Counted from the stretch's first letter, positions 25,750-35,236 are shown. The stretch is DNA of 64,000 bases from JAEMQF01 sp031419715 (GCA_031419715.1 JANOLJ010000336.1:1-64000); one strand, 5' to 3'. The notes: generated by a model from the letters alone, not told the origin. Translations and numbers: made by a program.

Positions 25750-28494
25750 TCAGGCCAGCCGCCCGTGGCACATCTTGTACTTCTTGCCGCTGCCACACGG
25801 ACAAGGTTCATTGCGCCCGACTTTCGGCACCTGGGCAGCGAACATCGCGGGGTCGGGCTCTTGGGAGACGCTGCCGTCTTCGTTCGGGTGCGTGTACTGA
25901 ACGTTCGAGATACGCTCAGCACGCGCTTCGATCGCTTCGGCGGCGCGCGCCGCCTCTTCCTCGGATTGAATGCGCAGGTTCATCAGGATGCGCGTCACGT
26001 CCATCTTCACGACGTCGAGCAACTGGGAAAACAGCTCGAACGCCTCGCGCTTGTACTCCTGCTTGGGGTTCTTTTGCGCATAGCCGCGCAAGTGAATGCC
26101 CTGGCGCAAATAGTCCAGGGCCGCCAGGTGTTCGCGCCAATGCGAATCGATCGACTGCAACAGAATCATCCGCATGAACGGCGTGAATTGCTCTTGCCCG
26201 ACGCGTTCGATCTTGGCCGCAAAGACGGCATTCGCCGCAGCGACAACTTTCGCGACGATGTCGTCATCAACGATGGCGTCACTCTTTTCGACGTCCTCGA
26301 CCAAGCGCAAGTCGAGCTGCCATTCGTCATGCAAGACCCGCTCCAGCCCTTTCAAGTCCCATTGCTCCTCGACACTTTCCGCGGGAACAAAGGTGCGAAC
26401 GATGTCCGCTATCGTGCTCTCGCGCAGGTTGGCGATTTGAGCGGTCAGGCTGTTTGCCTCAAGGATGTCGTTGCGCTGCTGGTAGATGACCTTGCGCTGG
26501 TCGTTCGCGACATCGTCGTATTCGAGCAACTGCTTGCGCACGTCGAAGTTTCGCGCTTCGACCTTGCGCTGTGCGCCCTCGATGCTGCGCGTGACGATGC
26601 CGGCTTCGATGGCCTCGCCGTCGGGCATTTTGAGGCGGTCCATGATGGCGCGCACGCGGTCGCCGGCGAAAATTCGCATGAGCGAGTCGTCGAGCGACAG
26701 ATAGAAGCGCGACGATCCCGGGTCGCCCTGACGCCCTGAGCGGCCACGCAACTGGTTGTCAATGCGGCGCGACTCATGGCGTTCGGTGGCGATGATGCGC
26801 AGCCCGCCCTGCGCCTTCACCGCGTCGTGCAATCCCTGCCATTCGTCGTGAAACTGCCGCGCACGCGCCTCTTTGTCCGCCGAAGAGACGGCCTCGTCGG
26901 CGTTGAGAAACTTGATCTGGTTCTCGACATTGCCGCCCAGCACGATGTCGGTTCCCCGACCCGCCATGTTGGTGGCGATCGTGATCACCCCCGGGCGCCC
27001 TGCCTGCGCGACGATCTCGGCTTCCTTGGCGTGCTGCTTGGCGTTGAGCACCTGATGTGGCAACTTGGCCTTTTCCAGCAGCCCCGAGACGAGTTCGGAG
27101 TTTTCGATCGACGTGGTTCCCACCAACACCGGTTGTCCGCGTTCGTGACAATCGCGAATGTCCTCGATGACCGCTTCGTATTTCTCCCGGTTCGTCTTGT
27201 AGACGAGGTCAAGCTCGTCGCGGCGGATCGTCGGCTTGTTGGGCGGGATGACGATGGTTTCCAGTCCGTAGATTTCCTGGAATTCGTAGGCTTCGGTGTC
27301 TGCTGTTCCCGTCATGCCGGCGAGCTTGCCGTACATGCGGAAATAGTTCTGGAACGTGATCGATGCGAGGGTCTGGTTTTCGCTCTGGATCTGCACGCCT
27401 TCTTTGGCTTCGACCGCCTGGTGCAGCCCGTCTGACCAGCGCCGGCCCGTCATCAGCCGGCCGGTGAATTCATCGACGATGATCACTTCGGCGTTCTGCA
27501 CCACGTAATGCTGATCGCGGTTGTACAGGTGCTTGGCGCGCAGCGCCGCATACACATGATGCATCAGCGTGATGTTGGCGGGGTCGTACAGGCTCGCTCC
27601 TTCGGCGAGCAGGCCTGTTTCCGACAACAGGCGTTCCGCGTTTTCATGGCCGTCTTCGGTCAGGAAAACCTGATGCGTTTTTTCGTCGACGGTGAAGTCA
27701 CCCGGCTCAATCACGCCTTCACCCGTGCGCAGATCGAGCTCACCGATCTGCTTCTTGAGTTTCGGCACCACCGCGTTGATGCGCACGTAGAGTTCAGTGT
27801 GGTCCTCCGCCTGGCCGCTGATGATGAGCGGCGTGCGCGCTTCATCGATGAGGATGGAGTCGACTTCGTCAACGATGGCGTAGGCCAGGCCGCGCGCCAC
27901 ACGGTCAGCCGTGTCCTGCACCATGTTGTCGCGCAGATAGTCGAACCCGAACTCGTTGTTGGTCCCGTATGTCACGTCGGAGGCGTAAGCCGCCTGCTTT
28001 TCCTCGCGCGACATTTGCGGCAAGTTGACGCCCACCGTCAGGCCGAGGAACATGTAAAGACGCCCCATCCATTCGGCGTCGCGCCGCGCCAGATAGTCGT
28101 TCACGGTCACGACATGCACACCGCGGCCCGTGAGGGCATTCAGATAGACCGGCAACGTGGCGGCCAGCGTCTTGCCCTCGCCGGTGCGCATTTCGGCGAT
28201 TTTCCCGTTGTGCAGGGCGATGCCGCCCAACATCTGAACGTCAAAGTGACGCATCTTCAGCGCGCGTTTGCTGGCTTCTCGCACCGTGGCATAGGCCTGC
28301 GGCAAAAGTGCCTCAAGCGTTTCACCTTTGCCCAGGCGTTCACGCAGTATGCCGGTTCTCGCCTGTAGCGCTGCGTCGTCAAGCGCCTCAAGTTCTCCTT
28401 CGAGCGCGTTGATCTGCTCGACAACCCGCCTGTATTGCTTCAGCAGGCGTTCGTTGCGGCTACCGAATATCGAGGTAAGAAGCTTGGGCAACAT
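25750..28494 (-). CDS. secA: Preprotein translocase ATPase SecA
   Basis: A 914-residue motor that pushes unfolded preproteins through SecYEG. Walker A is MRTGEGKT (residues 102-109); the DEVDSILIDEARTPL segment, NMAGRGTDI and GRSGRQGDPG are all present. The C-terminal zinc site CPCGSGKKYKMCHG, which binds SecB and lipids, is intact. ATG 28494 gives the standard MLPKLLTSIFGSRN start; a TTG at 28521 would add nine residues. The usual downstream argJ is missing. Confidence 0.97.
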   Translation of the reverse strand: MLPKLLTSIFGSRNERLLKQYRRVVEQINALEGELEALDDAALQARTGILRERLGKGETLEALLPQAYATVREASKRALKMRHFDVQMLGGIALHNGKIAEMRTGEGKTLAATLPVYLNALTGRGVHVVTVNDYLARRDAEWMGRLYMFLGLTVGVNLPQMSREEKQAAYASDVTYGTNNEFGFDYLRDNMVQDTADRVARGLAYAIVDEVDSILIDEARTPLIISGQAEDHTELYVRINAVVPKLKKQIGELDLRTGEGVIEPGDFTVDEKTHQVFLTEDGHENAERLLSETGLLAEGASLYDPANITLMHHVYAALRAKHLYNRDQHYVVQNAEVIIVDEFTGRLMTGRRWSDGLHQAVEAKEGVQIQSENQTLASITFQNYFRMYGKLAGMTGTADTEAYEFQEIYGLETIVIPPNKPTIRRDELDLVYKTNREKYEAVIEDIRDCHERGQPVLVGTTSIENSELVSGLLEKAKLPHQVLNAKQHAKEAEIVAQAGRPGVITIATNMAGRGTDIVLGGNVENQIKFLNADEAVSSADKEARARQFHDEWQGLHDAVKAQGGLRIIATERHESRRIDNQLRGRSGRQGDPGSSRFYLSLDDSLMRIFAGDRVRAIMDRLKMPDGEAIEAGIVTRSIEGAQRKVEARNFDVRKQLLEYDDVANDQRKVIYQQRNDILEANSLTAQIANLRESTIADIVRTFVPAESVEEQWDLKGLERVLHDEWQLDLRLVEDVEKSDAIVDDDIVAKVVAAANAVFAAKIERVGQEQFTPFMRMILLQSIDSHWREHLAALDYLRQGIHLRGYAQKNPKQEYKREAFELFSQLLDVVKMDVTRILMNLRIQSEEEAARAAEAIEARAERISNVQYTHPNEDGSVSQEPDPAMFAAQVPKVGRNEPCPCGSGKKYKMCHGRLA

Positions 28495-28727
28495 GCGGCG
28501 TTCAGGGTCGTTGAGTTTCAATGCGGGCGCAATTCGCGCCTCGGGTCAGCGCGACCCAACCGAGCGAATCTCGGGGAGAGCGCCAGCTCTCGCCACAACC
28601 CAGTGCGGCCCGATGAAGCCAGTGCCGGGCGTACCGTTTCCGGGTGACTATTGGCCTACAGGGGCGCGAAAGTTTAGCACCGGCACCGCATCTTCCCTCG
28701 GCAAGCCGAGGGCGCGGGCTTCCTAGA

Positions 28728-29840
28728 TCAAGGCTCGCTCGTCGCGCCCGATGCAGTGGCAGCCGCGGGCGCAGCGTCGATTGGGTTCGATTCGGCCTGC
28801 ACCGCGGCAGGCGCACGGCGCACCTGGGGCGACACCACGGCAGTCTGTGGACGGGCCTCTTTGCGCAATGCCGCAACGGCCAGCGGCTTCATCGGCGTGG
28901 CGGCTAGCGGCGCCGGCGCGGCGCCGCGGCTGGCGAGGAATTTCGCGGGATTCTGCGCCACGCCGTCCAGCCGCACTTCGAAGTGCAAGTGCGGCCCCGT
29001 GGAGCGACCGCTGTTGCCGATTTCGGCGATCTTCTGGCCTCGCTTGACGATGTCTCCGATCTTGGCCAGTATTTTCGACGTATGGGCGTACCGCGTGACG
29101 ACGCCTTGGCCGTGATCGAGTTCGATGACGTTTCCGTACTGCGGATGCTGTTCCGTCAACAAGACGACTCCGCCCGCTGCGGCGACGACCGGCGTACCGA
29201 TCTCGCCGGGAAAATCAAGGCCCGCGTGCAAGGCCGCGACGCCGGTGAATGGGTCGGGCCGGAAGCCAAAACCGGAGCCCATGGGAAGGTCCACCGGCTT
29301 GCTGTTCGGAATCATCAACGCCTGGAGACGGCTTTCGAACAGGCGAGACTCGATCATGGTGAACAAGTCCGTGCGTTGGTCGGTTTGAACGTCCATGGCA
29401 TCGACGATGCCGCGCAGTTGATCCAGCGACACAGAGCGCGCGGGCAGGAAAGGCCCCCCTTGTCCACCGCCGACGGTCGTCTTCAAAACGGGCCGGATGT
29501 CCTCGGGCTTCACGCCGACCATGCTCGATACGCGCTCACTCATGACTTCCAACTGAACCAGCTTGGCCTGCATTTCGCCCACCTTCTGGGCAATCGCATC
29601 CAGGTTCTCACGCAAAAAGCGGTCTCGTTGGGCGAACTCGTCGCGCACCACGAGGCGCATGATCTGGCTCACGACCGGCCAGCCTTCTCGCGCGGCTTTC
29701 AGGAAAATGTAGTGATAGGCCAAGCCCGAAAGTAGGGTCAGGAGGATCGCGAAACCCGCTGCCGTGAGTGCCAACTGCCAGCGATTCAAGCGCAATACCC
29801 GGGTTCGCGCCAAGCTTCCATTCGTGATCAGAATCTGCAT
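28728..29840 (-). CDS. M23 family metallopeptidase
   Basis: A 370-residue LytM/M23 peptidoglycan peptidase or amidase activator. A single membrane anchor near residues 20-45 is followed by a coiled-coil-like region (about 60-110) and the C-terminal M23 domain. Zinc motifs are seen as HAGLDFPG and HLHFEVR, with a complete set of His/Asp ligands. A Pro/Ala-rich tail follows. The ATG at 29840 (MQILITNG) matches relatives. It precedes secA by 233 bases, a conserved pairing. Confidence 0.88.
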   Translation of the reverse strand: MQILITNGSLARTRVLRLNRWQLALTAAGFAILLTLLSGLAYHYIFLKAAREGWPVVSQIMRLVVRDEFAQRDRFLRENLDAIAQKVGEMQAKLVQLEVMSERVSSMVGVKPEDIRPVLKTTVGGGQGGPFLPARSVSLDQLRGIVDAMDVQTDQRTDLFTMIESRLFESRLQALMIPNSKPVDLPMGSGFGFRPDPFTGVAALHAGLDFPGEIGTPVVAAAGGVVLLTEQHPQYGNVIELDHGQGVVTRYAHTSKILAKIGDIVKRGQKIAEIGNSGRSTGPHLHFEVRLDGVAQNPAKFLASRGAAPAPLAATPMKPLAVAALRKEARPQTAVVSPQVRRAPAAVQAESNPIDAAPAAATASGATSEP

Positions 29841-29858
29841 CTCATTACACTCCGTCGG

Positions 29859-30176
29859 GTGAATTCGAAACCACCCCAAGTCACTCCAAACGCGCTACCG
29901 ATCGATCTGGTGTTGCAAAACAGCACCGCGCTGATCAGGCTGAAACAACTCATGCGGGATTCATCGGCCCGCTTCGATGCCATTCGCCCCCACCTGCCGG
30001 CCCTCCTGGCTGCGCAAACCAAACCCGGCCCCATTGACGAACTGGGCTGGTCGCTGCTGGCCTCAAACGCGTCAGTGGCCGCAAAATTGCGCCAACTGCA
30101 ACCCCGACTTGAGCAGATATTGCAGGAGCGGGGTTGGCAGGTTAGCTCAATAAGGATCAAGGTTCAACCGAACTGA
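29859..30176 (+). CDS. DUF721 (DciA-like) protein
   Basis: A 105-residue protein of the DUF721 family; some members (DciA) load the replicative helicase. It lacks the extra N-terminal parts of long DciA proteins and ends in a compact basic domain (QLQPRLEQILQERGW). The start is GTG 29859. Its start codon is only 18 bases from the divergent M23 gene start, so each promoter probably lies inside the other gene. Family assignment rests mainly on context and general resemblance. Confidence 0.65.
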   Translation: MNSKPPQVTPNALPIDLVLQNSTALIRLKQLMRDSSARFDAIRPHLPALLAAQTKPGPIDELGWSLLASNASVAAKLRQLQPRLEQILQERGWQVSSIRIKVQPN

Positions 30177-30203
30177 CCCCGAGGCGGGCTTGTTCGCGTG
30201 CAT

Positions 30204-30279
30204 TGGTGCCGGCTGTCCGAATCGAACGGACGACCTTCCGCTTACAAGGCGGGTGCTCTACCAACTGAGCTAAGCCGGC
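30204..30279 (-). tRNA. tRNA-Thr (anticodon TGT)
   Basis: A 76-base cloverleaf on the minus strand. The 7-bp acceptor stem pairs GCCGGCT with AGCCGGC, the D arm reads GCTCAGTTGGTAGAGC, and the T loop is GTTCGATTC. The anticodon loop is CTTGTAA, so the anticodon is TGT (bases 30244-30246), reading ACA. The 3' ACCA is encoded in the DNA. It lies downstream of sspB on the same strand. Confidence 0.95.
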
Positions 30280-30359
30280 GATTCTCAGGTCGAACTGCCG
30301 TCATCCCAAACGGTTTGGCAATGGTGACCCCGGTATCTGACTACCGCCAGCGGTATTTT

Positions 30360-30385
30360 GCGTCAAGTTGCGTCTCACTTGACGC
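30360..30385. repeat. Inverted repeat across the sspB stop codon
   Basis: GCGTCAAG (30360-30367) pairs perfectly with CTTGACGC (30378-30385) around a 10-base loop that contains the sspB stop codon. On the sspB transcript the hairpin is followed by A residues, not U, so it is not a standard terminator. It may protect the message end or pause transcription before the tRNA. Confidence 0.5.
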
Positions 30386-30905
30386 GCTTTAGCGATGGGC
30401 GTCCGCCGCCGACGGGTTCCGAGGGGTCGGTGTCGGTCGGCTCTGGTTCGGCAGCTGCCGCGCTTTCTTCCGGCTCCAACAAAGCGAGGCGTGGTCCGCG
30501 AACAAGGGAGGTGGCAGGCCCATCACTGGCGGAGGCTGGCGCTGTCCCTCGAGCGTTTGCCGGCGATGGAAACGCCATCCCCTGCCCGTTCTCGCGCGCA
30601 TAGATGGCAATGACACGATCCACCGGAACGACGATTTCACGGGAAACCCCGCCAAAGCGCGCCTTGAATTCAATGACCTCGTTGCCGATGTTCAGTGCGG
30701 TCGTCGCCTCGAATCCGAGGTTGAGCACGATCTCGGATTCCTTGACGTATTCCATGGGCACGCGAACCCGCGCATCCACGAATACCGCGATATAGGGAGT
30801 GAATCCGTTGTCGGTGCACCAGTCGTGCAAAGCCCGGATCAAATAGGGCCGCGTTGACGAACCTGCGACGTTTGGCGCGATCGGCGGGTTACTCATGACA
30901 GGCAT
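30375..30905 (-). CDS. sspB: ClpXP specificity-enhancing factor SspB
   Basis: A 176-residue adaptor that carries ssrA-tagged proteins to ClpXP. The N-terminal substrate-binding domain shows RPYLIRALHDWC, the TPYIAV strand and ALNIGNEVIEF (about residues 15-110). The long linker is low-complexity (Ala, Pro, Glu), and the C-terminal tip (GGGRPSLKRVK) is the ClpX-binding peptide. ATGs at 30905 and 30896 are both possible. It is 15 bases downstream of sspA, forming the classic sspAB pair. Confidence 0.92.
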   Translation of the reverse strand: MPVMSNPPIAPNVAGSSTRPYLIRALHDWCTDNGFTPYIAVFVDARVRVPMEYVKESEIVLNLGFEATTALNIGNEVIEFKARFGGVSREIVVPVDRVIAIYARENGQGMAFPSPANARGTAPASASDGPATSLVRGPRLALLEPEESAAAAEPEPTDTDPSEPVGGGRPSLKRVK

Positions 30906-30920
30906 TCACGCAAGTCAACG

Positions 30921-31532
30921 TTATTTGCGCATCACCTTTTCGGAAGGTGTCAGCGCCTCGATATACGCCGGGCGGGAGAAAATCCGCTCGGCGTACTTCA
31001 GCAGCGGCACCGCGTTCTTCGACATGTCGATGCCGTAGTAGTCAAGCCGCCACAACAAGGGTGCGATGGCGACGTCGAGCATCGAGAAGTCGTCGCCCAA
31101 CATGTATTTGTTCTTTAGGAATATCGGCGCGAGTTGCGTCAGGCGGTCACGAATCTGCGAGCGCGCCTTTTCGAGTTGCTTGTCGCTGGGCTTGACGCCT
31201 CGCGCCTCCAGCAGATTCACGTTCGCGAACAACTCCTTCTCAAAGTTCAGGAGAAACAGGCGGACCCGCGCACGCGCCACGGGATCCCCGGGCATCAACT
31301 GCGGATGCGGGAATCGCTCATCAATGTACTCGTTGATGATGTGTGACTCGTACAGGATGAGGTCGCGTTCGACGAGGATTGGCACCTCGTTGTAAGGGTT
31401 CATCAGGGCGATGTCTTCCGGCTTGGCGAACAAGTCGACGTCGCGAATCTCGAAGTCCATGCCCTTTTCGAACAGCACGAAACGACACCTGTGGGAATAG
31501 GGGCAGGTCGTTCCGGAGTAAAGCACCATCAT
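30921..31532 (-). CDS. sspA: Stringent starvation protein A
   Basis: A 203-residue GST-fold protein that binds RNA polymerase during stress. The thioredoxin-like N-terminus has the CPYSHRCRF segment, and NPYNEVPILVERDL and YESHIINEY follow in the fold. The residues normally used for glutathione catalysis are not obviously kept, as expected for SspA. It lies between the cytochrome bc1 genes and sspB, a common betaproteobacterial order. Confidence 0.93.
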   Translation of the reverse strand: MMVLYSGTTCPYSHRCRFVLFEKGMDFEIRDVDLFAKPEDIALMNPYNEVPILVERDLILYESHIINEYIDERFPHPQLMPGDPVARARVRLFLLNFEKELFANVNLLEARGVKPSDKQLEKARSQIRDRLTQLAPIFLKNKYMLGDDFSMLDVAIAPLLWRLDYYGIDMSKNAVPLLKYAERIFSRPAYIEALTPSEKVMRK

Positions 31533-31646
31533 GGTGGTGGCTCCTGGTTGAATTCAGTTCAAGGGCGAAAAACGGAGACAAACCACGGCAGCGGTACGCA
31601 CTGCCGCAGTTGGGACACCGTGTTCAAGGGATGCAATGAGTGCCGC

Positions 31647-32417
31647 TCATTTCACGTCTTTCCAGTAGCTGGCATTGAGCCGCCACGCGATCACGATGAA
31701 AAGCCCGAGGTAGATCAGAACCCACACGCCGACCCGCACGCGCTGGTCTTGCGCCGGCTCACCCATCCACTGCAGGTAGGCGACCAGATCGGCGACGGCC
31801 TCGTCGTACTCACGCGGCGACAGCGTGCCCGGCGCAATGGGTTCATAGCCTTCGAATCGATACACGACCTTCGAAGCGTCATGCGCGTCCTTCACGTCGA
31901 CAAATTTTGCGCTGCGCTGACCTTGCAACTCCCAAAGCACATGCGGCATTCCCACGCTGGGGAAGGCCAGGTTGTTCCAGCCTGTGGCCTTGCTCGGATC
32001 CCGGTAGTAGCTGCGCAAATAAGTGTAGAGATAGTCCGCGCCACTGCCCTTCGAGATGTCAGCGCGCGAGCGTGCAATGACAGTCAAGTCAGGCGGCACG
32101 GCGCCGAACCACTCTGTGGCCTGCTTGGGATCGAGTGCGACTTTCATTGTTTCGCCGACCTTGTCGGTCGTGAACAGCAGGTTGCTCTTGATCTGGTTTT
32201 CAGTCAGCCCGAGATCTCCAAGCCGGTTGAAGCGCATGTAGCCCGCAGAGTGACAGTTCAAACAATAGTTGACGAACAACTGCGCCCCGCTTTGCAACGC
32301 AGCGACATTGGTCATGCGCTCTTCGGGGAACTTGTCCCAGGCCATGCTCCCTTCACCAGCCGCAACTGACGTTGCGATACCTAGCGCGGCCAACGCCGCA
32401 ATGAGTTGTCTCTTCAT
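31647..32417 (-). CDS. petC: Cytochrome c1 of the bc1 complex
   Basis: A 256-residue haem protein of ubiquinol:cytochrome c oxidoreductase. The haem motif is CLNCH (C52, C55, H56) after a signal peptide (residues 1-20, ending VAA), and a C-terminal anchor (about 229-247) fixes it in the membrane. The ATG at 32417 has GGAG upstream and gives a normal signal peptide. An ATG at 32441 overlaps the petB stop by one base and would add eight residues; it is a real alternative. Confidence 0.93.
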   Translation of the reverse strand: MKRQLIAALAALGIATSVAAGEGSMAWDKFPEERMTNVAALQSGAQLFVNYCLNCHSAGYMRFNRLGDLGLTENQIKSNLLFTTDKVGETMKVALDPKQATEWFGAVPPDLTVIARSRADISKGSGADYLYTYLRSYYRDPSKATGWNNLAFPSVGMPHVLWELQGQRSAKFVDVKDAHDASKVVYRFEGYEPIAPGTLSPREYDEAVADLVAYLQWMGEPAQDQRVRVGVWVLIYLGLFIVIAWRLNASYWKDVK

Positions 32418-32440
32418 CTTCGATGTCTCCGGCATTGCCA

Positions 32441-33904
32441 TCAGTGCGCGGTGAAAGTGACACGCTCGGGCACTGGCTCAAAGCGTCCGAGGCGGCTCCA
32501 CCACGGCATCAGCAGCAGAAAGCCGAAGTACGCGAGCGTACCGACCTGGGACACAAAGTTGCCAATGTCCGATGGCGGCCGCACGCCGAGATAGCCCAGC
32601 ACGAGAAAGATGAAGACGAATGCGGCATACAACCACTTGTGCCAACCTGGGCGATACCGAATCGACTTGACAGGACAGTGATCAAGCCATGGCAGGAAAA
32701 AGAGCACAAGGACCGCGCCACCCATCACCACCACACCCCAAAACTTGGCCTCGAAACCCGCCAGCAGTGCCGATTGCGCCAACCCGACCAGGCCCAGCAT
32801 CGAAAACAAGGCCTTGAATCCACCGAACAGCAAGATCGACACCAGAGCCGCTACAGCGATGGCCAGCTTCGAAGAACCGGTCAGCCCGGGCTTGCGAATC
32901 GCCAGCACCGCCGCCACGGCAACGATGACCGACAGCACCGCCATCATCTGATCAGTCGTTGCCCGCAGCATCGAGTAATAGGGCGTGAAGTACCACACCG
33001 GTGCGATATGCGCAGGCGTCTTCAATGGGTCGGCGGGAATGAAGTTGTTGTACTCAAGAAAGTAGCCACCCAACTCCGGCGCGAAGAAGACGATGGCACT
33101 GAAGATCAGCAGAAACACGCTCACGGCGAAGATGTCGTGCACCGTGTAAAACGGGTGGAACGGAATGCCGTCCAGCGGGCGTCCATCACTTCCCAGTTTG
33201 GCCTTGATCTCGACGCCGTCCGGGTTGTTCGATCCCACCTCGTGCAGGGCCATGATGTGGGCCGCAACCAGACCTATCAGGACCAGCGGTATCGCGATCA
33301 CATGGAGCGCAAAAAATCGATTCAGGGTCGCGTCTCCGACCACGTAGTCGCCGCGGATCAGCAGCGCCAAGTCGGGACCGATCAACGGCACGGCAGCGAA
33401 CAGGTTGACGATGACCTGGGCACCCCAATAGCTCATTTGACCCCAGGGCAGCAAGTAGCCCATGAAGGCCTCGGCCATCAGGCACAGGAAAATCGCGCAG
33501 CCGAAAATCCAGACCAGTTCGCGCGGCTTGCGGTAGCTGCCATAGAGCAGGCCGCGGAACATGTGCAGGTACACGACAACGAAAAACGCCGACGCGCCCG
33601 TGGAGTGCATGTAGCGAATCAGCCAGCCCCATGGCACATCGCGCATGATGTACTCGACCGACGCGAACGCAAGCGCCGAGTCGGGCTTGTAGTGCATCGT
33701 CAGGAATATCCCGGTGACGATCTGGATCACCAGGACCAGCAATGACAACGCGCCGAAAACGTACCATATATTGAAGTTCTTCGGCGCGTAGTACTCCGAC
33801 ATGTGCTCCTTGTAGAGCTTGGTCGCCGGAAACCGGTTGTCGACCCACGTCATCAACTTTTCCGCAAGCGAAGCGTCCGCCTTCGCCACCTTGAATTCAG
33901 CCAT
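32441..33904 (-). CDS. petB: Cytochrome b of the bc1 complex
   Basis: A 487-residue multi-span protein carrying both b haems and the quinone sites. The conserved stretches GYLLPWGQMSYWGAQV, the paired His in helices B and D, and TPAHIAPVWYF (containing the PVWY variant of the PEWY motif) are visible. It is longer than mitochondrial cytochrome b, with an extra C-terminal hydrophobic region. ATG 33904 has AGGAG upstream. It sits between petA and petC on the same strand. Confidence 0.95.
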   Translation of the reverse strand: MAEFKVAKADASLAEKLMTWVDNRFPATKLYKEHMSEYYAPKNFNIWYVFGALSLLVLVIQIVTGIFLTMHYKPDSALAFASVEYIMRDVPWGWLIRYMHSTGASAFFVVVYLHMFRGLLYGSYRKPRELVWIFGCAIFLCLMAEAFMGYLLPWGQMSYWGAQVIVNLFAAVPLIGPDLALLIRGDYVVGDATLNRFFALHVIAIPLVLIGLVAAHIMALHEVGSNNPDGVEIKAKLGSDGRPLDGIPFHPFYTVHDIFAVSVFLLIFSAIVFFAPELGGYFLEYNNFIPADPLKTPAHIAPVWYFTPYYSMLRATTDQMMAVLSVIVAVAAVLAIRKPGLTGSSKLAIAVAALVSILLFGGFKALFSMLGLVGLAQSALLAGFEAKFWGVVVMGGAVLVLFFLPWLDHCPVKSIRYRPGWHKWLYAAFVFIFLVLGYLGVRPPSDIGNFVSQVGTLAYFGFLLLMPWWSRLGRFEPVPERVTFTAH

Positions 33905-33941
33905 TCCTTGTTCTCCTGGTCCCGCTGTGCTTCGCCGCCGA

Positions 33942-34541
33942 TCAGGCCTTCTTGTCTTCACCAATGATCAACCGGCTGTCCGACAGGTACATGTGCGGAG
34001 GAACCTCCAGGTTATCGGGCGCGGGCTTGTTCTTGTAGACGCGCCCCGCCATGTCGAACATCGATCCGTGGCACGGGCAAAAGAAGCCACCGGCCCAATC
34101 GTCGGGCAGCGAGGCTTGCGGGCCGGGCTGGAACTTCTCGGTCGGCGAGCAGCCAAGGTGCGAGCAAATTCCGACGGTGACGAACACTTCTGGTTTGATC
34201 GACCGATGCGTGTTGCGTGCGTACTCCGGCGTGAGTTCATCGGGCTTGCGCGCTGAAGCCGGGTCCGCCAGCAACGCATCGACCTTCTTCAATGACTCAA
34301 GCTGTTCCGGCGTGCGCCTGACGATCCACACCGGCTTGCCGCGCCACTCGACGGTCAGCCGCTCCCCTGGCTGCAGCGCGGCGATATCGACCTCGACCGC
34401 GGCCCCGGCAGCTCGGGCGCGCTCTGATGGAAGGACACTCGCAATAAATGGGACGGCGGTAAATCCGCCACCAATCGCGCCGACGCAGCCCGTCGCGATC
34501 AGCCATGTGCGCTTGTCGTCGTCGATCCGCGGTTCACTCAT
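33942..34541 (-). CDS. petA: Rieske iron-sulfur protein of the bc1 complex
   Basis: A 199-residue [2Fe-2S] protein. Cluster ligands are C126, H128, C155 and H158, with the C131-C157 disulfide pair (CSHLGC and CPCHG). The N-terminal segment (about 13-35) is the twin-arginine-type membrane anchor, though only a single Arg precedes the hydrophobic stretch (KRTWLIATG). GAGG precedes the ATG. It is the first gene of petABC. The tatABC genes for its export are elsewhere in this window. Confidence 0.95.
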   Translation of the reverse strand: MSEPRIDDDKRTWLIATGCVGAIGGGFTAVPFIASVLPSERARAAGAAVEVDIAALQPGERLTVEWRGKPVWIVRRTPEQLESLKKVDALLADPASARKPDELTPEYARNTHRSIKPEVFVTVGICSHLGCSPTEKFQPGPQASLPDDWAGGFFCPCHGSMFDMAGRVYKNKPAPDNLEVPPHMYLSDSRLIIGEDKKA

Positions 34542-34566
34542 TCATCACCTCGAAGGTATTTACGGC

Positions 34567-34582
34567 TCAGGGTCAACCCTGA
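34567..34582. promoter_or_regulatory. Short palindrome upstream of petA
   Basis: TCAGGGT and ACCCTGA form a 16-base palindrome with a 2-base centre, 26 bases upstream of the petA start codon. The size and position fit a dimeric-repressor operator, but I recognise no known regulator for this sequence. Confidence 0.3.
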
Positions 34583-34700
34583 ATTCTAGCGGAGGTGTCA
34601 AGGGCCTTCCGACCAGCGGACCCGCCGCATGGGGCGCGCGTCCGGGAGCAGGCCCTCGAAGCCAGTAGTCGCGCAGTTGCGACGGGCGCGACGCGAAGCC

Positions 34701-34728
34701 TTGACCGCCATCAAGGTTCTGAAATACT
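34701..34728 (+). promoter_or_regulatory. Candidate promoter of mscL
   Basis: TTGACC (34701-34706) and AATACT (34723-34728) are separated by 16 bases and lie about 80 bases before mscL. The -35 element is near consensus, the -10 weaker. Confidence 0.35.
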
Positions 34729-34807
34729 GCCAAGCCGAACCGGGCGCGAAGTGACCCGGCCGGTACGAGCAAGACTTCTAACCACCGATCGAACAGGAGA
34801 CAAACAC

Positions 34808-35236
34808 ATGACCCTAGCAACTGAGTTCAAGGATTTCGTGTCCAGGGGTAACGTTGTCGACCTTGCCGTGGGCGTGATCATCGGCGCCGCGTTCGGAAAG
34901 ATCGTCGATTCCCTGGTCAAGGACATCATCATGCCCCTGGCGGGGCGTGTGCTGGGCGGATTGGACTTCTCCAACCTGTTCTTCCTGCTCGCAACTCCTT
35001 CGGCCGACTTCAAAGGCCCAATGACTTATGACGCACTGACCAAGGCGGGTGTGCCTCTTTTCGCTTACGGAAATTTCATCACCGTGGCACTGAACTTCGT
35101 GATCCTTGCCTTCATCATTTTCATGATGGTCAAGCAGATCAACCGGATGAAGAAATCCGCACCACCTGCCCCACCCGCGCCGACGCCAGAGGATGTCATT
35201 CTGCTTCGTGAAATCCGCGACGCGCTGAAGAGGTAG
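34808..35236 (+). CDS. mscL: Large-conductance mechanosensitive channel MscL
   Basis: A 142-residue inner-membrane channel that opens under hypo-osmotic stress. The pore helix is read as VVDLAVGVIIGAAFGKIV (about residues 16-33) and the second span as TVALNFVILAFIIFMMV. The C-terminal helix is preceded by a Pro/Ala linker, and a charged segment follows. AGGAG precedes the ATG at 34808; the open frame further upstream is spurious. Confidence 0.95.
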   Translation: MTLATEFKDFVSRGNVVDLAVGVIIGAAFGKIVDSLVKDIIMPLAGRVLGGLDFSNLFFLLATPSADFKGPMTYDALTKAGVPLFAYGNFITVALNFVILAFIIFMMVKQINRMKKSAPPAPPAPTPEDVILLREIRDALKR

